A DNA stretch of 24,552 bases from Pseudomonadota bacterium (GTDB lineage: Bacteria > Desulfobacterota > Desulfovibrionia > Desulfovibrionales > Desulfovibrionaceae), in contig JAFABC010000340.1 in the NCBI GenBank assembly GCA_023426275.1, positions 1 through 24,552 of the forward strand. The letters run 5' to 3'. Position numbers and translations under genes: made by a program. This document shows, piece by piece, positions 14,731 through 22,686 of the stretch (position 1 is the stretch's first letter; each line of letters starts with the position of its first letter). The notes under the pieces were generated by a model that was given only the letters and a program-made list of their open reading frames with translations, had not been told where the DNA came from and ran no database searches.

Positions 14731-16388
14731 GGGGCCACCCCCTTGCGCCGCCAGATTTCCAGGGCCTTTTGGGGGCCTTCCACCGGCATGAAATAGTGGT
14801 GGTTGGGGTCGTCGGTCCGGTTACCGAAGGTTTCGTCGGGCAGGGACAGGGGCACGCGCTCATAGTCCCGGGACAGATCCATGGCGTCGGTGAACTCCCG
14901 GGCGCCGAACAGGAAACGGTCGCGGTTGACCCGCACCACCCGCCGGCGCAGCACCCAGTCCGGCACCGTGCCCGGCGGCACCGGGCCCTGCAGGCCGCCA
15001 AGCACCCGCAGGCCGTCGACGTAGAACATGAGCGGCAGTTCGCCGTACTCGGCCAGCACGGTCTGCCCGGGTTTGGCGTGGGTCTTGAAAAATTCCACGA
15101 TGGAGCTGTTCACGTCGGGATAGCCGCACACCAGCTCGGTCGCAAAGAGCTTGATGGGGAAATTGAGCGAAGTGAGCTGGCGGAAATCGTTTTGCCACGG
15201 CCGGTTGACGATCTTGAGCCGCTCCATGGGATAGACGGCCAGCCAGTTGGTGAAGGCCAGAAGGCAAAAGAGCATGACCGCCGCCGGCCGGGAAAAGCCC
15301 CACAGCCGGCGCACGCACCAGGCCAGGAGGATGGCGCACAGCGGCAGCAGATGGGCGATGTAGCGGAAAAACCGCTGGGGAACCAGACCGAGGAAAAGCA
15401 GGCTCAACACGATCAGCACGGCGCAGAAAAGCACGAACCGTTCGCCCGCGTCGGCCGGCCGCCGGCCGCGCGTGAAAAATCCCCGCCAGCGCCAGACCAG
15501 GGCCACCGACACCGGCAGCGGGATGCAGAACATGCACAGGTCGGCGAAATAGAGCATCAGGTTTTCGGGCACGAGCAGGATGTCGAACATGCCGCTTTGC
15601 CGGCCGATGCGGTACAGGAAAATGCCCGGCACCACGGCCACGGCGATGGTGGCGGCCATGAGCCAGCCCAGGCGCTTCCAGGCGATGCGCTCGGGGAAGA
15701 CCAGAATGGCGGCGGCCAGGGCCGTCGGGGCAAAACTCAAAAAGAGCAAATAGTTGGCATGAAAAAGGAGCACCATGCCCAGGAAAATGGCCACCATGGG
15801 CCAGATGCGGCGCTGCCAGTCGCTGAAAAAGGCGTCGAGCGTCCACAACACGAACAGGGTGCCGGGGGCGTAGTAGCGGGCCTGCCGGCCGATAAGCAGA
15901 AAAGGCACGCACAGCGTAAGCAAGGTGGCGGCGAGCAAGGCCCACGACCGGTCGCCGAAATGGCGGCGCACCAGCCGGTAGGTCCAAAACACGGCCAGCA
16001 ACGCGGCCAGGGCGAACGGCACCCGGCCGGCGGTGGTATCCAGGCCGCCCACGGCGAACCCGGCCGCCTGCATGTAGATTTGCAGCCAGGGCGACCAGCG
16101 CCACAGGGAGCCGCCGGTCTTGTCGAACTCCCGCTGCTCTTCCTGGGAGACGATGTTGACCCCGTCGGAAGCGTACGGAAGCCCGGTCTTGAGCACATTC
16201 TTGGCCAGACAGGCGGTTTCCGCCTCGTCCTGCCAGAAGGGACGCTGGCCCAGATTATAGAACAGGAGAAAGGCCGCCACGACAAGAATGGCGACAAGGA
16301 CCCAATCCGGGCGGGCCAGGAGGGATGGCTTCGGGGGAAGCGGCGGCGCGGCCGAAGCGGCTCCGGCGGTCGTCGGGGCGTTGGACAT
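14727..16388 (-). CDS. GT39/ArnT-like membrane glycosyltransferase
   Basis: A 553-residue polytopic protein of the GT-C class related to ArnT and protein O-mannosyltransferases, which take a sugar from a polyprenyl-phosphate donor at the periplasmic face. Near the N terminus, after the first membrane helix (about 29-46), comes FWQDEAE with the acidic pair D54-E55, the usual catalytic site of this class. About ten more helices follow and a C-terminal soluble segment closes the protein. ATG 16388 (MSNAPTT) is preferred to an upstream TTG that would overlap the cyclase gene. It lies 41 bases below the cyclase stop. Donor could come from the GT2 synthase at 3894-4862. The acceptor (lipid A, protein or amino lipid) cannot be read from sequence. 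Confidence 0.82.
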   Translation of the reverse strand: MSNAPTTAGAASAAPPLPPKPSLLARPDWVLVAILVVAAFLLFYNLGQRPFWQDEAETACLAKNVLKTGLPYASDGVNIVSQEEQREFDKTGGSLWRWSPWLQIYMQAAGFAVGGLDTTAGRVPFALAALLAVFWTYRLVRRHFGDRSWALLAATLLTLCVPFLLIGRQARYYAPGTLFVLWTLDAFFSDWQRRIWPMVAIFLGMVLLFHANYLLFLSFAPTALAAAILVFPERIAWKRLGWLMAATIAVAVVPGIFLYRIGRQSGMFDILLVPENLMLYFADLCMFCIPLPVSVALVWRWRGFFTRGRRPADAGERFVLFCAVLIVLSLLFLGLVPQRFFRYIAHLLPLCAILLAWCVRRLWGFSRPAAVMLFCLLAFTNWLAVYPMERLKIVNRPWQNDFRQLTSLNFPIKLFATELVCGYPDVNSSIVEFFKTHAKPGQTVLAEYGELPLMFYVDGLRVLGGLQGPVPPGTVPDWVLRRRVVRVNRDRFLFGAREFTDAMDLSRDYERVPLSLPDETFGNRTDDPNHHYFMPVEGPQKALEIWRRKGVAP

Positions 16389-16429
16389 GGCCCGCCCTGG
16401 GTAATGGACCCGGGCGCGGTTGTCCAGTC

Positions 16430-18148
16430 TCAAGCCGCGATTTGCGGCCGGGCCAGCACGCTTCTGTTCTTGCCGGCGTGCTTGGCCGCGTACAGCGCGT
16501 TGTCGGCGGCGGCAAAGACGTCCTTGTCCCCGGCCGCGCCCGTCCAGGCCTCGGCCACGCCAAGGCTGACGGTGAAATGCACGTCCCCGTCCCCGGCCGT
16601 GGGAACGGCCAGCGCCGCGATCCGCCGCCGCAGCCGCTCGGCCAGGATCATGGCCTGTTCCCCGCCGGTTTCCGGCAGGATCACGGTGAACTCCTCGCCG
16701 CCCACCCGGTAGGCCCCGTCCACCGACCGCACCACGGCCAGAGTCAGGGCGCCCAGCCGGCGCAGCACCTCATCGCCGGTATTGTGGCCGTAGGTGTCGT
16801 TGATCCGCTTGAAGTCGTCGATGTCGAACATGATGAGCGAAAAGGGCGTGCCGTAGCGGGAAAGCCGCGAGCCTTCCAGCCGCATCCTTTCGTTGAAACA
16901 CCGCCGGTTGCCAAGCCCGGTCAGGGGGTCCTGGCTGGCCAGCCGCTCCAGTTCCGCCTGGGTTTCACGCAACCGGGCCACCACGCGGGCGAGCTGGTCC
17001 CGCTCCCGGGCCAGACTGCCCATGGTGTCGGCCAGATGTTCGCTTTTGTCGTGCAGGCGCCGGGACATGTCGGCCAGGATCTGGCCGAGCAGCCCGATCT
17101 CGTCGCGGCCGAAACGCGGCGGCAGCCGGCAGACCCGCTCCTCGCCAAGGGAGGCCGCGAACCCGGCCAGCACCTCGATGCGGCGCGTGAGGACCCGGCG
17201 GCCGAGCACCACCACCAGGATCACGGCCAGGGTGAACGACCCCAGCGAAGCCAGGGCGGCCACGACGAGCCGCCCGCCCGCCCCTTGCAGGGCCAGGGCC
17301 ACGGGCATCCCCACGAAAATGGCCCCGTAGGGCGTTTCGCCTTCGAGATGGAGCATGGTGTAGGCGCACATCCAGTCCACCCCGTCCGCCGTGGAGGACG
17401 CGATGGCCCCGGACGGACGGCCCAGGTTCCGGGCCTGATCGAACACCTGAAGCAGCCCCTGGCGCTGCACCGCGTCGGGCTCGCCCGGAAAGCTGGTCAG
17501 CAGCTTGCCGGTGGTGTCCAGTTCCACGATGTGCGCGCCGGAGGGCATGGGCAGCGTTTCGAACAGGTCGCGCAGGGTCCGCAGCCGAAGCGAGGCCACG
17601 GCCACGCCCCGGGGCCGTCCTCCCGGGCCGGGGATGGCCAGGGCGAAATGGAGCACGGCATTGCCCGTCACCTGCCCGACGACATATTCGCCGGCCACCA
17701 CGCCGGTGTGGGTGAGGGCTTCCCGGAAGTAGCGGTGTCCGGCGTAATTGACGCCGGCAAACGGCTTTTGCGCCGAGGCCAGCACATTGCCGGCCGGGTC
17801 GCAGAGAAAAATATTGCTCACAGAGGGCCGGTCGCGGCGCAACCGGGTCAGCAGGCCGTCCAGGGCCGCCGGGTCCGGGGAGCGGACCTCGGGCCGGGCT
17901 GCAAGCCCCCGCAGCAGACGGGACAGGTCGCGCACCAGGGCTTCCTGCTCCCCCACCGCCTCGGACACACTGCGAAACAGCACATCGCGGGCGTGCTGCA
18001 CGGCGTCGCGGCGCAGGGACAGGTTAAACGAAACAATGACGGCCACAAGCGGCAACATTCCGACAAGGAACGCAGCACTTACTTTCAGGCTGAGGCGACG
18101 CCAAAATGGTATCTGTTGCATGTCCGAAGAAGAGCCTTGCCGCGCCAC
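16430..18148 (-). CDS. Membrane diguanylate cyclase with periplasmic sensor, HAMP and GGDEF domains
   Basis: A 572-residue c-di-GMP synthase. Order: membrane helix (about 20-42), a periplasmic dCache-like sensor (about 45-285, with FLCDPAGNVLASAQKP and GHRYFREAL), a second helix (about 293-316), HAMP (about 317-370), a coiled-coil linker, then GGDEF (about 405-572). The active-site loop is GGEEF (483-487), metal-binding FDIDDF (441-446) is intact, and an inhibitory I-site RxxD (R474-D477) sits five residues before GGEEF, so the enzyme should be active and product-inhibited. Start is either GTG 18148 or ATG 18121; neither has a good Shine-Dalgarno. It is divergent from the GT2 synthase at 18684, a classic arrangement for c-di-GMP-controlled polysaccharide genes, although no PilZ domain is present in this window. 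Confidence 0.93.
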   Translation of the reverse strand: MARQGSSSDMQQIPFWRRLSLKVSAAFLVGMLPLVAVIVSFNLSLRRDAVQHARDVLFRSVSEAVGEQEALVRDLSRLLRGLAARPEVRSPDPAALDGLLTRLRRDRPSVSNIFLCDPAGNVLASAQKPFAGVNYAGHRYFREALTHTGVVAGEYVVGQVTGNAVLHFALAIPGPGGRPRGVAVASLRLRTLRDLFETLPMPSGAHIVELDTTGKLLTSFPGEPDAVQRQGLLQVFDQARNLGRPSGAIASSTADGVDWMCAYTMLHLEGETPYGAIFVGMPVALALQGAGGRLVVAALASLGSFTLAVILVVVLGRRVLTRRIEVLAGFAASLGEERVCRLPPRFGRDEIGLLGQILADMSRRLHDKSEHLADTMGSLARERDQLARVVARLRETQAELERLASQDPLTGLGNRRCFNERMRLEGSRLSRYGTPFSLIMFDIDDFKRINDTYGHNTGDEVLRRLGALTLAVVRSVDGAYRVGGEEFTVILPETGGEQAMILAERLRRRIAALAVPTAGDGDVHFTVSLGVAEAWTGAAGDKDVFAAADNALYAAKHAGKNRSVLARPQIAA

Positions 18149-18683
18149 CTCGACAATACACTATCGGAGCGTTGCGGACATTTCCAGATGTCGGCACTGC
18201 CTTAACCACAAACTGCACGAGAAACCGGTCCCATCATTGTGATGGGGAGGCGAGAAATTATTTCCCTTGAAACAGAAAAAATGCAGGGAAAACACTGAAG
18301 ATCATGGCCTGATACGCGAAAGCCCTTCATGAGACAAGACCCTGGAAATTTTTTTCACAGCCCCGGCCATACGGCACCGACCATAAACGGCGTCACGCCG
18401 ACGCATGACAGGCGATTTCCACGTCCCCGCAGCGTCCCTGCCCGGCGGTCAATCGTCCCATCCGGGTCACGCATCGCCCGCCTCCCCCAAAAAGCCCGTC
18501 CTGCCGGCAAGCAACAGCCCGGGAAATTCCGTGTGCGACACGGCGAAAAGGCCGTCCGGCGGCGTAAAATCCCGATCAAAACTGTAAGTATGTCTTCCCG
18601 GAATTTTCCTCTATTGCACAATCGACCTTCCCGACGGGCCAACGCCCAGCCGGGCAACAATTCTTCCAACATGGCGAACTGTT
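18149..18683. promoter_or_regulatory. Divergent intergenic region with several short palindromes
   Basis: This 535-base gap between the cyclase (minus) and the GT2 synthase (plus) has no convincing gene. It holds perfect short inverted repeats: CCCATCA-TTG-TGATGGG (18230-18246), CGGCGT-C-ACGCCG (18388-18400), CCGTGT-GCG-ACACGG (18529-18543), GACAT/ATGTC (18177-18192) and TTTCCCT/AGGGAAA (18261-18291). They may be operator sites or RNA hairpins. Parts are clearly more AT-rich than the neighbouring genes (18250-18360 and 18565-18620). No consensus promoter or known riboswitch was recognised. Confidence 0.35.
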
Positions 18684-20072
18684 ATGAAAAAGGCTTATAC
18701 GCCCACGGATTTCCTGTATTGTTTCATGCTCGTCGTCACCCTTATGGGCAGCGCCACCGTCGTGGCCTTTCTCGCGGGGGCCCAGGAGCTGCTGGACTGG
18801 CTGGTCGTCTATGACGAAGCCGTGCCCTACGCCGGCCTCGGCCTGGGCATTTCGCCCGTGGCCGGCATGTTGCTGGCCCTGCGGACCTGGATGGCCTGCC
18901 GCTACCGGCCCTGCCCGGCCCTGCCCAACGGCCGGCTGCCCCTGGTCACGGTGGTCATCCCGGCCTACAACGAGGGCCGGCAGGTCCTCGACACCATCCG
19001 TTCGGTCCTGGCCAGCGACTACCCCGCCGCCAAGCTGGCGGTCATCGGCGTGGACGACGGCTCCTGCGACGACACCTGGGACTGGATGCTGGCCGCCAAG
19101 CGGGAATTCCCCCATCGGTTGCAGCTGGTGCAACAGCCCCGCAACATGGGCAAGCGCCACGCCCTGCTGGCCGGTTTCCGGCTGGCACGCGGCGACGTCT
19201 TCGTCACCATCGACTCGGATTCCCTGATTTTGCCCGACACCCTGCGCCAGCTCGTCAGCCCCCTGGCCGCCTCGCCGCGCGTCGGGGCCGTGGCCGGCAA
19301 CGTGCGCGTGCTCAACCGGGCCGACGGGGCCATCCCCAAGATGCTCGACGTGTCCTTCACCATGTCTTTCGACTTCCTGCGCCGGGGACAGGGCAGCTAC
19401 GGCGGCGTGCTGTGCACCCCGGGGGCGCTTTCGGCCTACCGGCGAAGCGCCGTGGCTCCCTTCATCGAGGCCTGGGCGGACCAGACCTTCATGGGTCGTC
19501 CGGCCACCATCGGCGAGGACCGGGCCCTGACCAACATCGTCCTGTCGCAGGGCCTGCGCGTGGCCTACCAGAAGGACGCGGTGGTGCTGACCACCGTGCC
19601 GACGCACTATCGGGGGCTGTATAAGATGCTGCTGCGCTGGGCCCGCAGCAACGTGCGGGAAACGCTGGTCATGCTGCGCTATCTGCCGCGCCGGTTCCGC
19701 CGGGGCGACAGCGGCGGGGGCTGGGTGCGCCTGTCGGGTCTGGTCTCCCTGACCATGCTGCCGACGGCCGAAACCCTGAAAGTGGCCGGACTGACCGGCC
19801 TGCTGCTCGCCCCGGTGCCCGGCGCGCGGGCGCTTTTCGCCGGCTGCCTGACCGCGGCCCTGATTCCGGTGGTGGTCTACCAGTTTCGCGAACGCGGCCT
19901 GTTCGGCCTGATCTGGGGCGTGGCCTACTGCTTCTTCTGGATGTTCACCCTGTCCTGGATCAGCCTGTGGGGACTGGCCACGGCCGCCCACTCGGGCTGG
20001 CTGACCCGCGGCCCGGGCCAGCGCCCCCGGCCCGCCGTCACCGTGGCCAAGCCCGCGCCGGATATGGCGTAG
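18684..20072 (+). CDS. Processive GT2 polysaccharide synthase (hyaluronan/chitin/PgaC-like)
   Basis: A 462-residue membrane glycosyltransferase of the NodC/HasA/PgaC type, which polymerises and often exports a beta-linked glycan. Two N-terminal hydrophobic segments (about 10-32, 45-68) precede the catalytic domain: VVIPAYNEG (90-98), DDGS (124-127), DSD (177-179), GED (277-279, the catalytic base) and LLRWARS (316-322). In the last motif the usual QxxRW reads MxxRW. Several C-terminal membrane helices follow (about 335-430). ATG 18684 is the start, although the Shine-Dalgarno is poor. It is transcribed away from the cyclase gene, and its transcript converges on the acyltransferase gene. The sugar is unknown. 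Confidence 0.87.
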   Translation: MKKAYTPTDFLYCFMLVVTLMGSATVVAFLAGAQELLDWLVVYDEAVPYAGLGLGISPVAGMLLALRTWMACRYRPCPALPNGRLPLVTVVIPAYNEGRQVLDTIRSVLASDYPAAKLAVIGVDDGSCDDTWDWMLAAKREFPHRLQLVQQPRNMGKRHALLAGFRLARGDVFVTIDSDSLILPDTLRQLVSPLAASPRVGAVAGNVRVLNRADGAIPKMLDVSFTMSFDFLRRGQGSYGGVLCTPGALSAYRRSAVAPFIEAWADQTFMGRPATIGEDRALTNIVLSQGLRVAYQKDAVVLTTVPTHYRGLYKMLLRWARSNVRETLVMLRYLPRRFRRGDSGGGWVRLSGLVSLTMLPTAETLKVAGLTGLLLAPVPGARALFAGCLTAALIPVVVYQFRERGLFGLIWGVAYCFFWMFTLSWISLWGLATAAHSGWLTRGPGQRPRPAVTVAKPAPDMA

Positions 20073-20100
20073 CGGACGGGAAAAAAGGCGGGACAAGAAA

Positions 20101-20132
20101 GCCTCCGGCGGCCAAAGGGCGCGGCCCTTTGG
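20101..20132 (+). repeat. GCCTCCGGCGGCC motif plus hairpin (second copy), likely terminator
   Basis: GCCTCCGGCGGCC (20101-20113) is followed by a 9-bp perfect hairpin (20112-20120 with 20124-20132, loop of 3) whose first CC is the motif's last CC. It lies 28 bases past the GT2 synthase stop and 35 bases from the stop of the convergent acyltransferase gene. Layout matches the element at 15-50, though the hairpin sequence differs, so the 13-base head is conserved and the stem only structurally so. It may terminate transcription in both directions. Confidence 0.6.
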
Positions 20133-20166
20133 AAACCTGCAAAGGGAAAGAGGCGGGGGCCGGCGC

Positions 20167-21132
20167 TCAAGTGGCGGCGGGCTCCGGGTCGATAAAAAAG
20201 GCATCGTGGCCGGCGGCGGCCATGTGCTGCCGGAAGGCCAGAAAATAGAGATAATGGCTGGGATTGGCCATCACGGCCCGGGAAAGCCTGTCGGCGAACC
20301 GGGCCGTGGCCGTCTCGGCCGCGCCCGGCTCCTGGGTCACGGCGGGCAGGGGCTCCTCGATGCGCAGCGTCAAACGCCCGTTTGCGGCCCGCTCCATGAA
20401 ACACGGCAGCACCGCGCAGCCCGTCTTGCCGGCCAGCTGCATCGGCCCGAGGGAAAAGGCGGCCTGACGACCGAGGAATGGCACCGTGGCCCGACGCTCG
20501 CCCCCGCCGCCGTCCACGGCCACGCCCAGGACCTGCCCGCCGCGCAGGCAGGTGAACGCCTCCTTGAGGCCGCCGAAAATGTTGACGTGGGTCACGGGCA
20601 GGGTCTGCTCGTGGGCCCAGCGCAGCTCGCGGGTGTGGCGCACCAGCCGGTTGCGGGCCTCGGGCAGTTTCTCGTTGAGCGCCGTGGCCGGGGCCGACAG
20701 CTGCCACATGCGGTAGCCGGCATGGCCCACGGCGGCCATGATCATCTGGTTGGCCCCGTAGTGGCCAAAGGCCAGCATGGCCCCGCGCCCCAGGGCCAGG
20801 GCCGCGTCCAGGCGCTCGCGCCCTTCGATGGCGACCAGCGCCGCCGTGCGCGCCGGGGTCAGCCGGGGGTACAGCAACACTTCGAGATCGGTCTGGCAGA
20901 ATTCCACCAGGGCCTTGCGGGCCAGCCGCAGCCGGACCGCCGGATCGTCCGGCACGCCGGGCACCAGCCGGGCCGCCTCGGCCATGCCGGCCAGCCGGGC
21001 GTTGGGCACCCGGCCAAGCAGGCGTCCGAGCCCCCGGGCCAGGGCATGGGCCGGGCCGTCGGGCAGCTCCTGCACCAGCCGTTTGAACGGATGCCAATAG
21101 GTCCAGACCAGCGCGTCGCGCAGCACACTCAT
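20167..21132 (-). CDS. LpxL/HtrB-like acyltransferase with altered active site
   Basis: A 321-residue member of the lipid A late-acyltransferase family (Kdo2-lipid A lauroyl/myristoyl transferase relatives), acting at the inner membrane with acyl-ACP or acyl-CoA. The core block GHYGANQMIM (123-132) aligns with the family's H-x4-(D/E) motif, but the acid is Gln129 here after His124. AVDGGGGERRATVPFLGRQAAF and the following LAGKTGCAVLPCF match the later conserved blocks. ATG 21132 has AAGGGGG eight bases upstream; an upstream ATG would add 34 unsupported residues. There is no obvious N-terminal membrane helix, unlike E. coli LpxL. It stands alone on the minus strand between plus-strand genes. 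It may acylate a lipid other than lipid A. Confidence 0.82.
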   Translation of the reverse strand: MSVLRDALVWTYWHPFKRLVQELPDGPAHALARGLGRLLGRVPNARLAGMAEAARLVPGVPDDPAVRLRLARKALVEFCQTDLEVLLYPRLTPARTAALVAIEGRERLDAALALGRGAMLAFGHYGANQMIMAAVGHAGYRMWQLSAPATALNEKLPEARNRLVRHTRELRWAHEQTLPVTHVNIFGGLKEAFTCLRGGQVLGVAVDGGGGERRATVPFLGRQAAFSLGPMQLAGKTGCAVLPCFMERAANGRLTLRIEEPLPAVTQEPGAAETATARFADRLSRAVMANPSHYLYFLAFRQHMAAAGHDAFFIDPEPAAT

Positions 21133-21251
21133 GGTTTCGCCCCCTTGCGTGACGCCGCCGGTAGCATGTCTGGCGGCTCCCGCGCAAATGGTGTATGGCC
21201 GGCCAAAAGCGACCTTGTCGCCATTCCCAATCACACAAAGGATCGAAACGC
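21133..21251. promoter_or_regulatory. Short divergent region between acyltransferase and epimerase genes
   Basis: The 119-base gap holds GCCGCC (21154-21159) paired with GGCGGC (21172-21177), a GCGAC/GTCGC stem (21209-21221, loop CTT) and the palindrome GGCCGGCC (21197-21204). AAAGGA (21237-21242) is a plausible Shine-Dalgarno for the epimerase. No consensus promoter was found for either gene. Confidence 0.3.
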
Positions 21252-22193
21252 ATGCGCATACTCGTCACCGGCGGCTTCGGCTACATCGGCAGCGTCCTTG
21301 TCCCGGAACTGCTCGCCCTGGGCCACGCCGTCACGGTTTACGACATCGGCTGGTTCGGCCGCCACATTCCCGACCACCCGTCCCTGACGGCCGTTTCCGG
21401 CGACACCCGCGACATCGACGCCGTGCCCATGGCCGGCCAGGACGCGGTCATCAATCTGGCCAACGTGGCCAACGACCCCTGCGGCGACCTCGACTCCAAG
21501 CTGACCTGGGAGGTCAACTGCCTGGCCACCATGAAGCTGGCCGAAAAGGCCGCTGCCTGCGGCGTGCGCCAGTTCCTGCACGCCTCCTCCGGCTCGGTCT
21601 ACGGCGTCAAGGACGAGCCCGAGGTGACCGAGGACCTGACCTGCGTGCCCATCTCGGACTACAACAAGACCAAGATGGTCAGCGAACGGGTGCTGCTGAG
21701 CTACGCCGACAAGTTCGCCCTGCAAATCATCCGCCCGGCCACGGTGTGCGGCTATTCCCCGCGCATGCGCCTGGACGTGGCCGTCAACCTGCTGACCATG
21801 CAGGCCCTGGCCAAAAAACGCATCACCGTGCTCGGCGGCGACCAGACCCGGCCCAACATCCACATGAAGGACATCGTGCGGGTCTTCCTGCACTTCCTGG
21901 CCTGTGGCGACCAATACACGGGCATCTTCAACGCCGGCTTCGAGAACATCTCCATTCTCGATCTGGCCCGGAAGATCGTGGACGTGGTGCCGGCGGAAAT
22001 CGAGATCAAGCCGTCCAACGATCCCCGGTCCTACCGCCAGAATTCGGACAAGCTGCTGGCCACGGGCTTTTCCCCGAAATACGGGGTGGCCGACGGCATC
22101 CGCGACGTGGCCGAGGCCTTCGCTTCGGGCCGGCTGGCCGACGAGGACCGCTGGTACAACATCCGCACCATGAAGACCTTGCCCAAACTGTAG
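21252..22193 (+). CDS. NAD-dependent nucleotide-sugar epimerase/dehydratase
   Basis: A 313-residue extended short-chain dehydrogenase. It starts with the NAD motif TGGFGYIG (6-13), has SSGSVYG (112-118) with the catalytic Ser region, and the catalytic Y137-x3-K141 in DYNKTK. RPATVCGYSPRMRLD resembles the sugar-nucleotide binding segment of the GalE/RfbB group. It most likely epimerises, dehydrates or reduces a nucleotide-bound sugar for the surrounding glycosyltransferases. An alternative is a ceramide-reductase-like role, since Caulobacter CerR is also in the epimerase superfamily, but the RPATVCGY and NIHMKDIVRVF segments look like nucleotide-sugar enzymes. ATG 21252 was chosen because the Rossmann motif begins at once. 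Confidence 0.88.
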   Translation: MRILVTGGFGYIGSVLVPELLALGHAVTVYDIGWFGRHIPDHPSLTAVSGDTRDIDAVPMAGQDAVINLANVANDPCGDLDSKLTWEVNCLATMKLAEKAAACGVRQFLHASSGSVYGVKDEPEVTEDLTCVPISDYNKTKMVSERVLLSYADKFALQIIRPATVCGYSPRMRLDVAVNLLTMQALAKKRITVLGGDQTRPNIHMKDIVRVFLHFLACGDQYTGIFNAGFENISILDLARKIVDVVPAEIEIKPSNDPRSYRQNSDKLLATGFSPKYGVADGIRDVAEAFASGRLADEDRWYNIRTMKTLPKL

Positions 22194-22223
22194 GCCGCCT
22201 GGGGCGGCCGGGAGGACAGGCCC

Positions 22224-22667
22224 ATGGATCAACGGGACTTTCCCTGGGGGCGCGTGCTCGTGGCCGCCACGTTGGCCCTTGTGCTCAATCTGGCCGGGGT
22301 CATCTGGATCGGCCTGTCCCAGGAGCGCCAGCGCCACGCCCTGGCCGCCCTGGAACGCGACGTGCGCGCCCTGCCCGCGCCGCCGGCCTGCCCGGACACC
22401 GCAGCCATCGGCGGCGACGTCAGGGCCCTGCGCCAGTCCGTCGCGACCCTGACCGAAAAAGTCGAGGCCCTGCGCCGGAGCGCCGGCGACGACAAGGCCC
22501 TCAACCGGCTGGCCGGCGAGGTGAAAGCCCTGTCGGCCAAGGTCGCCTCCCTGGCCGCCGCCAAGACGACGCCCAAGGCCGCCAAAAACAGAAAAACCCC
22601 GACGCGCCAGCCCGCGCCGGAAAGCGGCTACTACGGTCCGGGCTATCCCGGCTGGCCGGGATATTGA
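22224..22667 (+). CDS. Small single-pass membrane protein with coiled coil and Gly/Pro/Tyr tail
   Basis: A 147-residue protein with no recognised family. One membrane helix (about 11-31, VLVAATLALVLNLAGVIWIG) is followed by a heptad-like coiled coil (about 36-110, with repeated RALxxSVATLTEKVEALRR-type spacing), a basic linker and the C-terminal tail GYYGPGYPGWPGY. GGGAGGA sits 10 bases before ATG 22224, and it starts 30 bases after the epimerase stop. It may be a scaffold or length-control partner of the membrane glycan enzymes; this is a guess from topology only. Confidence 0.75.
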   Translation: MDQRDFPWGRVLVAATLALVLNLAGVIWIGLSQERQRHALAALERDVRALPAPPACPDTAAIGGDVRALRQSVATLTEKVEALRRSAGDDKALNRLAGEVKALSAKVASLAAAKTTPKAAKNRKTPTRQPAPESGYYGPGYPGWPGY

Positions 22668-22686
22668 CCGGCGGGCGCTTTTGGGC

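Noticed and set aside
18355..18672. Small open frames in the 535-base intergenic region
   Set aside because: No Shine-Dalgarno, no motif or hydrophobic pattern, and codon use unlike the neighbours.
18149..18683. c-di-GMP riboswitch in the intergenic region next to the cyclase
   Set aside because: No GEMM-type conserved core was found; only short unrelated palindromes.
21252..22193. Ceramide reductase (CerR) as the role of the epimerase-family gene
   Set aside because: Motifs better match GalE/RfbB-type nucleotide-sugar enzymes, and the gene is separate from the synthase operon. It remains only an outside alternative.
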